Positions 1 to 8,016 of a DNA stretch of 64,000 bases are shown here, piece after piece. The DNA lies in contig NZ_BKZW01000005.1 in the NCBI RefSeq assembly GCF_008974265.1, forward strand, positions 124,001 through 188,000. Direction: 5' to 3'. Made by a program: the position numbers and the translations under genes. Numbering within the stretch: position 1 is the stretch's first letter; each line of letters opens with the position of its first letter. A model generated the notes under the pieces. It searched no databases and was not told the DNA's origin. It worked only from the letters and a program-made list of their open reading frames with translations. Source of the DNA: Dictyobacter vulcani (GTDB lineage: Bacteria > Chloroflexota > Ktedonobacteria > Ktedonobacterales > Ktedonobacteraceae).

Positions 1-1
1 T

Positions 2-1255
2 CTGGCGGCCGGTAAATTGACGGTAATTGATGCGACCAATGTCCAGCCAGAGTCGCGTAAAGCGCTGGTTGCGCTAGCCCGGAAATATCATTGTCTGCTG
101 ACCGCGATTGTCTTTGATCTGTCCGAAAAGATTTGTCAGGAGCGCAACCGTGAGCGATCTGATCGACAGTTTGGACCACATGTGGTGCGGCAGCAGTTGA
201 ACCAGATGCGTAAATCCCTGCGTAATCTGAAGACCGAGGGTTTCCATAACATCTATACCCTCTCTACTCCAGAACGTATCGCTGACGTGCAGATCGAGCG
301 TGAGCGGCTCTATAGTAACTTGAAGCATGAGCATGGTCCTTTTGATATTATTGGCGATGTGCATGGCTGTTTTGCTGAACTGTCAATGCTGTTGCAGGAA
401 CTTGGCTATGAGATCAAGCGCGATGAGCAGGCTGAGTCACAATTTCAGGTCAGACATCCCGAGGGACGGAAAGTTGTTTTTCTGGGTGACCTGGTTGACC
501 GTGGGCCTGCCACGCCAGCCGTGTTGCGCCTGGTGATGGATATGGTGGAGTCTGGTGTGGCGCTGTGTGTGCCGGGCAATCATGATGTCAAGCTACTGCG
601 TAAGTTGAAAGGCAAAGATGTCTCGCTAAAGCATGGTATCGTGGAGTCCTTGCAGCAGTTGGAGCAGGAGCCAGAGGACTTTAAGCGGCGCGTGATCAAT
701 TTTATGGATGGTTTGACCAGCCACTTTGTGCTGGATGCGGGTAAACTGGTGGTGGCTCATGCGGGACTGCAAGCAAGTATGCAGGGTCGTGGCTCACGGG
801 CTGTGCGTGAGTTTGCGCTGTATGGTGAGACGACTGGCGAGACCGATGAGTTTGGACTGCCCATTCGCTATAACTGGGCCGCCGATTATCGTGGGAGTGC
901 CATGGTGGTCTATGGCCATACGCCAGTTCCCACGCCTGCCTGGCTCAACCATACTATCAATATCGATACTGGCTGTGTCTTTGGTGGACAACTGACTGCT
1001 CTGCGTTATCCTGAGCAAGAACTGATCGCGGTCGCGGCCCAGCAGGTCTATTGTGAGCCTGTACGCCCACTACAACCTGTCGAGGCGCCCGACGTTCTTT
1101 CGGCCCAGCAGTCCCATGATGAGGTGCTGGATGTTGAGGATGTGATTGGTAAGCGACTGGTGCAGACCCGTTTGCAGCCCAGGATCACGATCCGCGAAGA
1201 GAATGCCATCGCTGCCCTGGAGGTGATGAGTCGCTTTGCGGCCAATCCCAAATGA
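2..1255 (+). CDS. pnkp: Pnkp polynucleotide kinase-phosphatase, 5'-truncated by the window edge and ending at an in-frame TGA
   Basis: This is the end of the kinase domain plus the metallophosphatase domain of bacterial Pnkp, the RNA end-healing and sealing enzyme that works with Hen1. The frame is already open at base 2 (LAAGKLTVIDATNV), so the true start lies upstream. Binuclear phosphatase motifs are visible: GDVHG near 353, GDLVDRG near 485, GNHD near 577, HAG near 758 and GHTP near 915. In the family the ligase domain follows in the same chain, but here the frame meets TGA at 1253-1255, and the ligase resumes in the same frame at 1256 (NPK-stop-LIYLPPTMSP). From family knowledge a Trp (TGG) is expected at that position, so one G-to-A change would explain the break. 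Sequence error, a true split gene or a nonsense mutation are all possible. Confidence 0.85.
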   Translation: MAAGKLTVIDATNVQPESRKALVALARKYHCLLTAIVFDLSEKICQERNRERSDRQFGPHVVRQQLNQMRKSLRNLKTEGFHNIYTLSTPERIADVQIERERLYSNLKHEHGPFDIIGDVHGCFAELSMLLQELGYEIKRDEQAESQFQVRHPEGRKVVFLGDLVDRGPATPAVLRLVMDMVESGVALCVPGNHDVKLLRKLKGKDVSLKHGIVESLQQLEQEPEDFKRRVINFMDGLTSHFVLDAGKLVVAHAGLQASMQGRGSRAVREFALYGETTGETDEFGLPIRYNWAADYRGSAMVVYGHTPVPTPAWLNHTINIDTGCVFGGQLTALRYPEQELIAVAAQQVYCEPVRPLQPVEAPDVLSAQQSHDEVLDVEDVIGKRLVQTRLQPRITIREENAIAALEVMSRFAANPK

Positions 1256-2365
1256 TTGATCTATCTGCCGCCGACGATGTCGCCGAGTGAAACCACGCAG
1301 CAAGCCGGACTGCTTGAATATCCTGAGGAAGCATTTGCCTATTATCGTCAAGAAGGGATCGAGCGCGTTGTCTGTGAAGAAAAGCATATGGGCTCACGTG
1401 CGATTGTGATCGTCTGCCGGGATGAACAGGCGGTGCAACGCCGGTTTGGAGTCATCAACGAGGGTATCGGCATCTGCTATACGCGTACTGGTCGTCGTTT
1501 CTTTGATGATCAGCAACTGGAAGCGGCGCTCCTGCAGCGTGTCCAGCAAGCCCTGACGGCCACCAACTTCTGGGAACGCTTCGAGACCGACTGGGTCAGC
1601 CTGGACTGCGAACTCTTACCCTGGTCCGTCAAAGCTCAATCCCTGGTCCTCAAGCAGTATGCTGCCGTTGGCGCGGCCTCGCGTACATCCCTGGATCAAA
1701 CCTTGCTAGCATTGGAGCAGGCGCGTAGCAATGGTAGTGAAAACATCGATGCGGTACTGGATAGTTATCGGCAACGTCAGGGCTTAGCTCGGCGCTATGT
1801 GGATGCGTATTGTCAGTATTGCTGGCCCGTCAACAGTATTGACGACCTGAAACTGGCTCCTTTCCATCTGCTAGCTACCGAGGGCAAACTGTATATTGAT
1901 AAAGATCACGTCTGGCATATGCAGACCCTGGCCGAGATCTGTCGCGCCGACGAAAAGATCCTGCTGGCAACGCCTTATCTGGTAGTGGATGTTAATGATC
2001 CTCTCAGTGTTGAGCAGGGCATCAATTGGTGGCAACAGGTCACCGCACATGGTGGTGAGGGCATGGTGGTTAAACCCTTTGATTTCATTGCCACTGGCAA
2101 ACGTGGCATCTTACAGCCGGCCGTCAAGTGTCGTGGCTCAGAGTATTTGCGCATCATCTACGGATTGGAGTATGATGTGCCAGAAAATCTGACGCGCCTG
2201 CGTAAACGTGGTCTGGGTGCTAAACGTTCGCTTGCTATGCGTGAGTTCGCATTGGGAATAGAAGCCCTTGAACGCTTTGTCCATCGCGAACCACTACGAC
2301 GCGTCCACGAATGCGTCTTCGGTGTCCTCGCCCTCGAAAGCGAACCCGTTGATCCACGCCTATAA
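1256..2365 (+). CDS. pnkp: Pnkp RNA ligase domain, separated from the phosphatase by an in-frame TGA
   Basis: This is the C-terminal nucleotidyltransferase (ligase) module of bacterial Pnkp, in the same frame as the upstream kinase-phosphatase. Ligase motif I is EEKHMGSR, with the adenylated Lys at about residue 43. Motif IV-like GGEGMVVKP lies near residue 266 and motif V-like VKCRGSEYLR near residue 290. If translated separately, it would start at TTG 1256, directly after the TGA. There is no convincing Shine-Dalgarno sequence at that point, which favours one interrupted gene. Length (369 aa) and the C-terminal RERFVHREPLRRVHECVFGVLALES-type region fit a full ligase domain. A K3-type repeat follows the stop. 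Confidence 0.8.
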   Translation: MIYLPPTMSPSETTQQAGLLEYPEEAFAYYRQEGIERVVCEEKHMGSRAIVIVCRDEQAVQRRFGVINEGIGICYTRTGRRFFDDQQLEAALLQRVQQALTATNFWERFETDWVSLDCELLPWSVKAQSLVLKQYAAVGAASRTSLDQTLLALEQARSNGSENIDAVLDSYRQRQGLARRYVDAYCQYCWPVNSIDDLKLAPFHLLATEGKLYIDKDHVWHMQTLAEICRADEKILLATPYLVVDVNDPLSVEQGINWWQQVTAHGGEGMVVKPFDFIATGKRGILQPAVKCRGSEYLRIIYGLEYDVPENLTRLRKRGLGAKRSLAMREFALGIEALERFVHREPLRRVHECVFGVLALESEPVDPRL

Positions 2366-2373
2366 ATAAAGCT

Positions 2374-2540
2374 GTAGATTTGGCCCTTGTGGCGATTGGT
2401 TCCCCCACGCGAATCTCGCATTACTACGAGCAGGGATCTCCTTGGAGGCGAGATGGATGTGGAGCGAGGTATAAAGCGGCTTGATCGTGATCAAGGAAGG
2501 ATGTCGTGGGGAGCCAATCGGGTGCAAGACCCGAACCTAC
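2374..2540. repeat. K3-type small inverted-repeat element, diverged copy
   Basis: This 167-bp element begins GTAGATTTGG and ends CCCGAACCTAC. The outer 35 bases on each side are imperfect inverted repeats that share CTTG, GATTGG and TCCCC blocks. The GTAGGTTCG-type end matches the elements at 17440-17696 and 52954-53112. The segment GGCTTGATCGTGATCAAG near 2478 resembles the interior of the 52954 copy. It fills most of the gap between the pnkp ligase and the ACT gene. A further GAACCTAC lies at 2573-2580. Confidence 0.6.
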
Positions 2541-2604
2541 ATTTTCTCTTTTCTTGGTCATTTGATACAATCGAACCTACTTTTGTGATATTTGTGAGGT
2601 TGTT

Positions 2605-2997
2605 ATGAAGCTAACTATTGTGCCGTTGACGCTGGCGATCTGTCGTCTGGCTGCGGATGAGCCGATTCCGGGGTGGGCGCTGTCGCGCCAGGGTTTCTTT
2701 TCGATTACGGTTACCGAGGATGAGTTGTCGATTGTGTGTCCAGTGGCGGCTGTGCCTGCGGGCGTAACGTGTGAGCAGCCATGGCGCGCCATCAAAGTTC
2801 TGGGTCCATTGGATTTTGCGCTGGTCGGTATTCTGGCCGCGCTGGCAGAAGTACTGGCACGGGCGCAGATCTCAATTTTTGCTATCTCGACCTTTGATAC
2901 CGACTACATTCTGCTTAAAGAGCAGCAACTTGAGCGAGCCATCACCGTCCTGAAGCAGGCGGGCCATGACCTTTTTGGTGAATTAACTTGCAGCTAA
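2605..2997 (+). CDS. ACT domain-containing protein (CASTOR/ACT_7-like)
   Basis: This 130-residue protein has the layout of small ACT-domain proteins related to the CASTOR type: an N-terminal half with the P-GWAL-R and F-SIT-TEDELSIVCP pattern, then an ACT-like half reading KVLGPLDFALVGILA and ISIFAISTFDTDYILLKE. Such proteins usually bind small ligands, often amino acids, and act as sensors; the ligand cannot be read from this sequence. It stands alone between pnkp and a PAP2 gene on the same strand. GTGAGGTTGTT precedes the ATG as a weak ribosome site. Confidence 0.8.
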   Translation: MKLTIVPLTLAICRLAADEPIPGWALSRQGFFSITVTEDELSIVCPVAAVPAGVTCEQPWRAIKVLGPLDFALVGILAALAEVLARAQISIFAISTFDTDYILLKEQQLERAITVLKQAGHDLFGELTCS

Positions 2998-3107
2998 TAC
3001 CTGTAGGTTGTCTTTTGCTGCTGACATTGTATCCGGTTGACCTCAACAGAACGTAATCTATGCAGATAGATTTATTCATCTCAAAAAAAAGAAAAATGAG
3101 GATAACA

Positions 3108-3926
3108 ATGTCTTCAACAACTAATCCCAAGGGAATACAGCGGCCGACGCCTCAAACGACCGCCGGCGGTGAAGATCGCCCGGATGCGATGCGGCGCTAT
3201 CGCATTCAGTTTATCTGCTGGTGTATTGGACTCATCGCCTTTATCATTTCCTGCTTCATTATCCATGGGCACCCTAAACCCTATCCTATCGATCTAAACG
3301 CGACCCACACGGTTCAGGGTTTCCAATTGCCCGCATATATCAATGCTATATTGATTTTTCCCAGCACTCTCAACAATCCCTTGCCATCTGAGATCGCGCT
3401 GGGTGCCTGGTTAGGTTTCATGCTGATCATGGCGCTGATCACCAAACTGCGTGGAAAATCCCCACTGACGTGGCTGCAATCGGCTATTTTTCTGGTGATT
3501 ACCGTGATGAGTTCGGCTGGACTTAATGTGCTGGTCGATGATCTGGTTGCTCGCCCACGACCAAATCCGAAGGTTGATCATATCCGTCTCATGACCCCGC
3601 TGGTCCCATTTCCAACCTATCCCTCCGGACATACCGAGCACGATATCGCTTACTATGGCTTCCTGCTCTACCTGAGTTTCCTGCGACCCGTGCGTGAATG
3701 GCGCTATCGCTGGTTCCTGTTGCCACTGCAACTCTATGCTGTCTATGACATCATCTTCATTGGTTATTCGCGTGTGCTCGAAGGTGACCACTGGTTTACC
3801 GATGTTATGGGAGGCTATTTAGAGGGAGCCGTCTACCTCTTCTTCTTCATCTTCCTCTATCGCTGGGTTACCAGTGTCCTCGCCAAACGCCGAGCCGCCA
3901 AACAAGGCCAGCCCGTCGTATCGTAG
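3108..3926 (+). CDS. PAP2-family membrane phosphatase
   Basis: This is an integral membrane acid phosphatase of the PAP2 superfamily, probably dephosphorylating a lipid phosphate or pyrophosphate at the outer face of the membrane. Counting from the ATG at 3108 (272 aa), the three signature blocks are LVARPRPNP (147-154), PSGHTEHD (172-179) and SRVLEGDHW-TD (221-232), with His175 and His228 as the expected catalytic histidines. There are about five hydrophobic segments. I chose 3108 over the in-frame ATG at 3060 because GAGGA at 3098-3102 is well placed for it. A strong terminator follows at 3960. Confidence 0.88.
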   Translation: MSSTTNPKGIQRPTPQTTAGGEDRPDAMRRYRIQFICWCIGLIAFIISCFIIHGHPKPYPIDLNATHTVQGFQLPAYINAILIFPSTLNNPLPSEIALGAWLGFMLIMALITKLRGKSPLTWLQSAIFLVITVMSSAGLNVLVDDLVARPRPNPKVDHIRLMTPLVPFPTYPSGHTEHDIAYYGFLLYLSFLRPVREWRYRWFLLPLQLYAVYDIIFIGYSRVLEGDHWFTDVMGGYLEGAVYLFFFIFLYRWVTSVLAKRRAAKQGQPVVS

Positions 3927-3959
3927 CATGCGTACTACTTTACGTGCGTATCGAGCAAC

Positions 3960-3993
3960 AAAAAACGTCCTGGCATTTACCAGGGCGTTTTTT
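3960..3993 (+). terminator. Rho-independent terminator after the PAP2 gene
   Basis: The arms AAAAAACG-CCTGG and CCAGG-CGTTTTTT pair around a CATTTA loop, with one bulge, and end in six T residues. Confidence 0.85.
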
Positions 3994-4003
3994 GTGCGTG
4001 CGT

Positions 4004-4046
4004 GTTCGGACGCCAACAGATCGCAGCGACCAGCGCTGCCGGTACT
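4004..4046. repeat. REP-like palindromic repeat with a nearby K1/K2-type end
   Basis: TTCGGACGCCAAC is followed by GATCGCAGCG-ACC-AGCGCTGCCGGTAC. This is the same roughly 40-base motif found at 13366, 19262, 28755, 35453 and 53262. A solo K1-like terminus, CGAAACGTATTGGCGGC, lies just downstream near 4062-4078. Confidence 0.65.
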
Positions 4047-4089
4047 TTATTATCTCCTAACCGAAACGTATTGGCGGCAAGCGCGGCCG

Positions 4090-4497
4090 TTACGAGAGGG
4101 TGAGGTGTTTGGAGAGGAGGAAGGCGCTGAAATTGGCGACGCTTTCGATCTCTCCGTCGTCGAGCATGTTGACGATGCGCTTGATGACTGTACGGCGTGG
4201 CTGATCGGGTGTGGTGGGAACGGTGAAGCCGATGACGCGGGTATATTCGGGCTCACGATCACGCCGGATCTCTTCGGCCATCAATTCCAGTAGCTCGGCC
4301 ATATCTAGTCCCAGGGCCTGCGCCAGACTTTCCAGTACTTTGGCGGACGGATATTTTTGGCCACGCTCGATTTCTCCGACATAAATTTCTGATAGACCTG
4401 CTTTTTCGCCCAGTTCTTTAATGGTCAGGTTGCGATATTGCCGTTCCTGGCGTACGACGCGTCCAATCGTTTCTTGTAAGTCGGCCATGGTGTCCAT
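4090..4497 (-). CDS. XRE-family helix-turn-helix transcriptional regulator
   Basis: An N-terminal HTH_XRE domain (about residues 7-70; NLTIKELGEKAGLSEIYVGEIERG, here split as recognition-helix region) is followed by a 60-residue tail of unknown function. The likely start is the second methionine (MADLQETIG, ATG at 4486), although the frame opens at 4497. The gene diverges from the small gene and clpP at 4739-5657. The 240-bp gap holds paired palindromes that could be its operators, so control of the clpP operon and itself is plausible; this is inference from position only. Confidence 0.82.
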   Translation of the reverse strand: MDTMADLQETIGRVVRQERQYRNLTIKELGEKAGLSEIYVGEIERGQKYPSAKVLESLAQALGLDMAELLELMAEEIRRDREPEYTRVIGFTVPTTPDQPRRTVIKRIVNMLDDGEIESVANFSAFLLSKHLTLS

Positions 4498-4556
4498 CCT
4501 CTTCTTATAGATATGCCTCTACAGAATATACATCCACAGAGAATTTATTTTGACCT

Positions 4557-4599
4557 ATGCTTAGAGCATTGTTCAGAATTCGACCTATGCTAACAGCAT
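4557..4599. promoter_or_regulatory. Paired palindromic operator candidates ATGCT-N3-AGCAT
   Basis: Two copies of GACCTATGCT-N3-AGCAT lie at 4557-4569 and 4587-4599, exactly 30 bp apart, or about three helical turns. A further palindrome, CCTAT-CAGT-ATAGG, lies near 4608-4621. All are in the divergent gap between the XRE regulator and the clpP operon. Confidence 0.6.
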
Positions 4600-4738
4600 A
4601 GATATCCCCTATCAGTATAGGCTATGAGCCTGTTATATTCAAGGTGTAGCAAGAAGTGCTGCCAGATGTGAACTGCAAAGCCACCATAAATTCTTAAAAA
4701 GCTTAGTTGGATTATAAAAAGAAGAAAGGATCATTACT

Positions 4739-5023
4739 ATGTTTTTTACACCATCAGTTGGGCATACACCCGGTTTATCTGGCCCTGAAGTCCGTTCATC
4801 CTTACCAATTCCTACCATCTATGAACAGCCACCACTGAAACAGGTGCAGTGGCAATACCATCTTGTGACCATTAACACGAAAGAAGATGCGCTCCCTGAT
4901 GCTGAGAAATTGAATGAGCTGGGACGTGAAGGCTGGATCCTGGTGAGTGTGGTGGATGAGCGAGTGACGGGGAGTGGTTCCCATGTCTATTACTACTTTG
5001 TGCGTCAAGATATCAATGCATAA
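4739..5023 (+). CDS. Small DUF4177-like protein upstream of clpP
   Basis: This is a 94-residue soluble protein. The stretch WQYHLVTINT, LNELGREGWILVSVVD and YYYFVRQ follows the pattern of small DUF4177-type proteins (strand, helix 'LNELGxEGW', strand), whose role is unknown. AAAGGATCATTACT precedes the ATG. clpP starts 28 bp after its stop, so the two are probably cotranscribed from the operator-bearing region at 4500-4738. Confidence 0.65.
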   Translation: MFFTPSVGHTPGLSGPEVRSSLPIPTIYEQPPLKQVQWQYHLVTINTKEDALPDAEKLNELGREGWILVSVVDERVTGSGSHVYYYFVRQDINA

Positions 5024-5051
5024 AAACAGCTTGCCGATGAAAGGAGCTTAT

Positions 5052-5657
5052 ATGATGTCCAATGTGTTAGTCCCAACTGTCTTAGAGAATACTGGCCGTG
5101 GCGAACGCGCCTATGACATTTATTCGCGCTTACTTAAGGAGCGCATCATTATGGTTAATGGTATGGTTGAAGATACCATGGCTAACTTGATTGTGGCCCA
5201 GTTGTTATTCCTGGCGTCCGAGAGTGCTGAGCGTGAGATCAACCTGTATATCAGTTCGCCTGGTGGCGTCATCTCGGCAGGACTGGCCATTTACGATACG
5301 ATGCGTTCGCTGCCCTGTCCGATTGCTACGACCTGTGTTGGCCATGCAGCCAGCTTCGGTACGATCCTGTTGCTGGCCGGTGATAAGGGACGCCGCCGCT
5401 CGCTACCCAATGCTCGTATCCATATGCACCAGCCGCTGATCCAGGGTGGTATTGGTGGACAGGCAACCGATATTGATATTCATGCGCGCGAGATCCTTTA
5501 TACACGTGATGTGATTAATGGCATTATTCAGAAGCATACCGGACAAAGTCTGGAGCGCATCCGCAAGGATACTGAGCGCGACTTTTTCTTGAGTGCTCAG
5601 GAAGCCATTGAGTATGGCATTATTGATGAAGTTTTGCCACTGGCGGACAAAGAATAA
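5052..5657 (+). CDS. clpP: ATP-dependent Clp protease proteolytic subunit
   Basis: This is the peptidase subunit of the Clp protease, which forms a tetradecameric chamber fed by ClpX or ClpC/ClpA-type unfoldases. Counting from ATG 5052 (201 aa), the catalytic triad is readable: Ser101 in GHAASFGT, His126 in HMHQP and Asp177 in DTERD. There are two extra residues after the His loop (LIQGGIGGQATD) compared with E. coli. AAAGGAG at 5040-5046 supports this start over the upstream in-frame ATG at 4974. No clpX follows; a terminator does. The GHAASFG instead of GQAASMG context suggests a divergent paralogue rather than the main housekeeping copy (inference). Confidence 0.9.
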   Translation: MMSNVLVPTVLENTGRGERAYDIYSRLLKERIIMVNGMVEDTMANLIVAQLLFLASESAEREINLYISSPGGVISAGLAIYDTMRSLPCPIATTCVGHAASFGTILLLAGDKGRRRSLPNARIHMHQPLIQGGIGGQATDIDIHAREILYTRDVINGIIQKHTGQSLERIRKDTERDFFLSAQEAIEYGIIDEVLPLADKE

Positions 5658-5685
5658 TTGTGTCAGGCTACAACACATATACATC

Positions 5686-5718
5686 AAGGTTCGCTCCTTC
5701 ACAGGGCGAACCTTTTTT
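5686..5718 (+). terminator. Rho-independent terminator after clpP
   Basis: AAGGTTCGC pairs with GCGAACCTT across an 11-base loop, followed by a T tract. It overlaps the stop codon of the convergent minus-strand gene. Confidence 0.8.
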
Positions 5719-6519
5719 AGCGTGGCGTGATGTGGATACTATCAATGGCGAACCATTGATCGTGGGTCGCGATGGCTCCAAAGCGCAGGATGCCCTGTGG
5801 CGTGGCCACGGCATACTGGTTATCCAGCCAGGCGACGAAGCCGAGGGCACGCGTGGGTGGATTGGGCGCATTCAGGACCTGAATACCATCAATCCAGAAG
5901 CGGGCGACCTCTGGATACCATTCGAGGGTATAGGTATGCCAGCAGGTCATATCAGTATCAAGTAGTGCTTCCTGCGTCCCGCTCAGTCTTTGGAGCCAGC
6001 GGGCCGCGGGCGCACTATTACGGCTCAGGCGGCCCCAGCCCGTGGCCAGCGCTGTTGGTAACGTCGCCAGCAGAGCGCCCGGACGCATACTGTGGACGAC
6101 CTGCGCCTTCCAGCCCCAGCCGGGAATACCGGGTACCAGCGCCATGTTTGAGGGTGGTGAGGCATAGAAAAACCAGACCGCTTCCGGCAACATCAGGATA
6201 TCACCACGCATCGAGAAAGGATAATTCCAGAAACCGAAGCCCGCTGTTCCACGCAGGACGCTCAGATCCTGAGCAGTGGTCTGCGCGTTTGCGGCCCCAC
6301 GGACGAGCGAGCCCGCACCTCCATCCGTAAGGGAGGACGCCAGGGAAACTGTGAGCGCGGCAACTGGCCATAGTCATCAATCTGGGCATCAGCATAGGCC
6401 CCATCTGGATTCTCTGCCAGCATCATGCGTAAGGCAGAATCCTCAATGGCCAGCGTACCATTACCCATACAGCGCCGGGTCCAGTGTGGATCAAGTTGGT
6501 GGTCGAACTCATCGAAGTA
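5717..6519 (-). pseudogene. GH16-like / concanavalin-A-fold protein, frameshifted
   Basis: Two frames join into one protein of about 265 aa. The N-terminal part reads YFDEFDHQLDPHWTR, DDYGQLPRSQFPW and PPLRMEVRARSS. After a shift near 6290-6299 it continues AQTTAQDLSVLRG, GFGFWNYPF, YASPPSNMAL, HTYTLEWYPEVARFWIDG and QWFAIDSIHI. The HTYTLEW / FWIDG pattern is typical of jelly-roll laminarinase/lectin-like folds, but the GH16 catalytic ExDxxE motif is not seen, so enzymatic activity is doubtful. AAAAAAGGAG lies upstream, but the expected start position is ACG; the first usable ATG is at 6468. Either a degraded gene or sequence errors would explain this. Confidence 0.6.
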
Positions 6520-6727
6520 GCAGCTCTGTTTCGTCGTGGTCTCCTTTTTTATATCTGGCTAGATCATCAGTATGGTTCCAGGATAATACATACCTGACGC
6601 TACTGGCAACTTTTTCATACTCATCAGCGTGCCAACGGTCAGCGAGGTGCATGTTGTTAGCAAAAAAATACTTTCTTGCTCTCATTCATAGTAAAAATAT
6701 TTATGCGTATGAATATATTTGTCACAA

Positions 6728-7794
6728 TTATAGAGTTGCAAGATGCAGTAACTCTTCTTCTAATTTTTGCCAGACTCGCAGGTCGGCTTGCGCATTGCTT
6801 AAGGATTGTTGCTGGGCGGCTGCTTGCAAGATGGTTTCAGCTACAAACTGCCGAAATCTGGTAAAGTAGGGTTTTTGCTTCTCATGTGGTGGCATGACAC
6901 CGAGGGCGATGTCTTCTGGACTATAAAAATCTTCTGCCTCAAAGGCCAGTGCGATCAGGTCAGCATATTTTTGGACCAGTTCAGCCCGGCTCGCAGGCAG
7001 AAAATAGTTCACTTCTGCGCTAGAGGCCAGCAGGACGCCGGCGATGCGACCCGCATTGAGAATAGGATAAATTGCCGCGCTTTTCTCATGTTCACCCTTG
7101 ATGGCTGGCATGAGATTATGCTCGATCTCCAGATTCTGGACAATTCCGGGCCGGCAGAGTGTAACCACATTCCCGGCTAGCGATTCGGCCCCGAGAAACA
7201 TAGCATTTTGTTCCAGATTGTTGATCCAGGGTGGCGTTCCTACCCGACACTTTCGCGCAGGCTACGCACCTTATGATAGGTGCCGGATGGAGGCATGCAG
7301 CGCACCACCCAGATAGACATCCCACGCCGTTCTGGATCCAGGTGGCCAAGGGCCTGCTGAAGAATCAGGTTGCAGGTGGACCAGAAACGTAGATTCTCAG
7401 TTGTAGATGCAAGTGTTGATAGGACACGTGCATAAAATTCTGCTGGAATGGCGGTTAACAATGGCTCAAACGTTGGAGGGGGAAAATCTCCTAAGCCCTG
7501 TTCTTCCTTGAGAAATTTGCGCATTTGCTCTTGATATTTTGATGGTAGGGCATTCATCAATTGCCGTAGATTTTGTGGCCGGGGATCAGATTCGCCGTTG
7601 ATCCAGCGGTTCAGGGTTATAGGGGTAACTTTTAGCGTTTCTATTAGCCGTTGTTTTTCCTTATTATCACCGATTATTTTTCCTAATAACTCACGCCATG
7701 TACGTGCTTCGTGCATATTTTTTACCCTATCGCTGAAATTGCTATAAAAAGCACCCGTATCTATCATCATATCAGCTAGCGTTCTCAACGTCAA
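6728..7794 (-). pseudogene. XRE-type HTH plus GAF-like regulatory protein, frameshifted
   Basis: The N-terminal part (from 7794, or MHEART further in) holds a helix-turn-helix: TWRELLGKII, KVTPITLNRWINGES and PRPQNLRQLM. After about residue 180 the frame breaks at GTCGGGTAGG near 7240-7246. One missing base would give ESVRVGTPPWINNLEQNAMFLGAESLAG, continuing into a GAF-like sensory segment (VVTLCRPGIVQNLE, KSAAIYPILNAGRIAGVLLASS). The joined product of about 355 aa would be a DNA-binding sensor. The ligand is unknown. Three neighbouring minus-strand genes carry similar indels. Confidence 0.65.
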
Positions 7795-7940
7795 CTTTTG
7801 CTCTGGAGCGGCGTGAGGGGGTTATGCAGGAAAATAGTGTGTGGAACTCCACACGCTATTTTATCAGGTTAGATGTAGTTTATGCTTCAGGATTTTCATT
7901 GTAGTGTTTGGCAAGGGAAGAAAAATGTAGAGCACAAAAA

Positions 7941-7989
7941 AATGGGTCATGGGAACCTTTAACTGGTGGAAAGGCTCCCATGACCCATT
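7941..7989 (-). terminator. Rho-independent terminator of the methyltransferase gene
   Basis: Perfect 14-bp arms, AATGGGTCATGGGA and TCCCATGACCCATT, are extended by an inner CCTTT/AAAGG pairing. On the minus strand they are followed by seven T residues. Confidence 0.85.
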
Positions 7990-8016
7990 GCAGCATCCTG
8001 CACGCATATTTTGCTA

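Noticed and set aside
5797..6330. A 177-aa plus-strand frame opposite the GH16-like gene
   Set aside because: It is antisense to a recognisable protein and Arg/Pro/Ser-rich as expected from a shadow frame.
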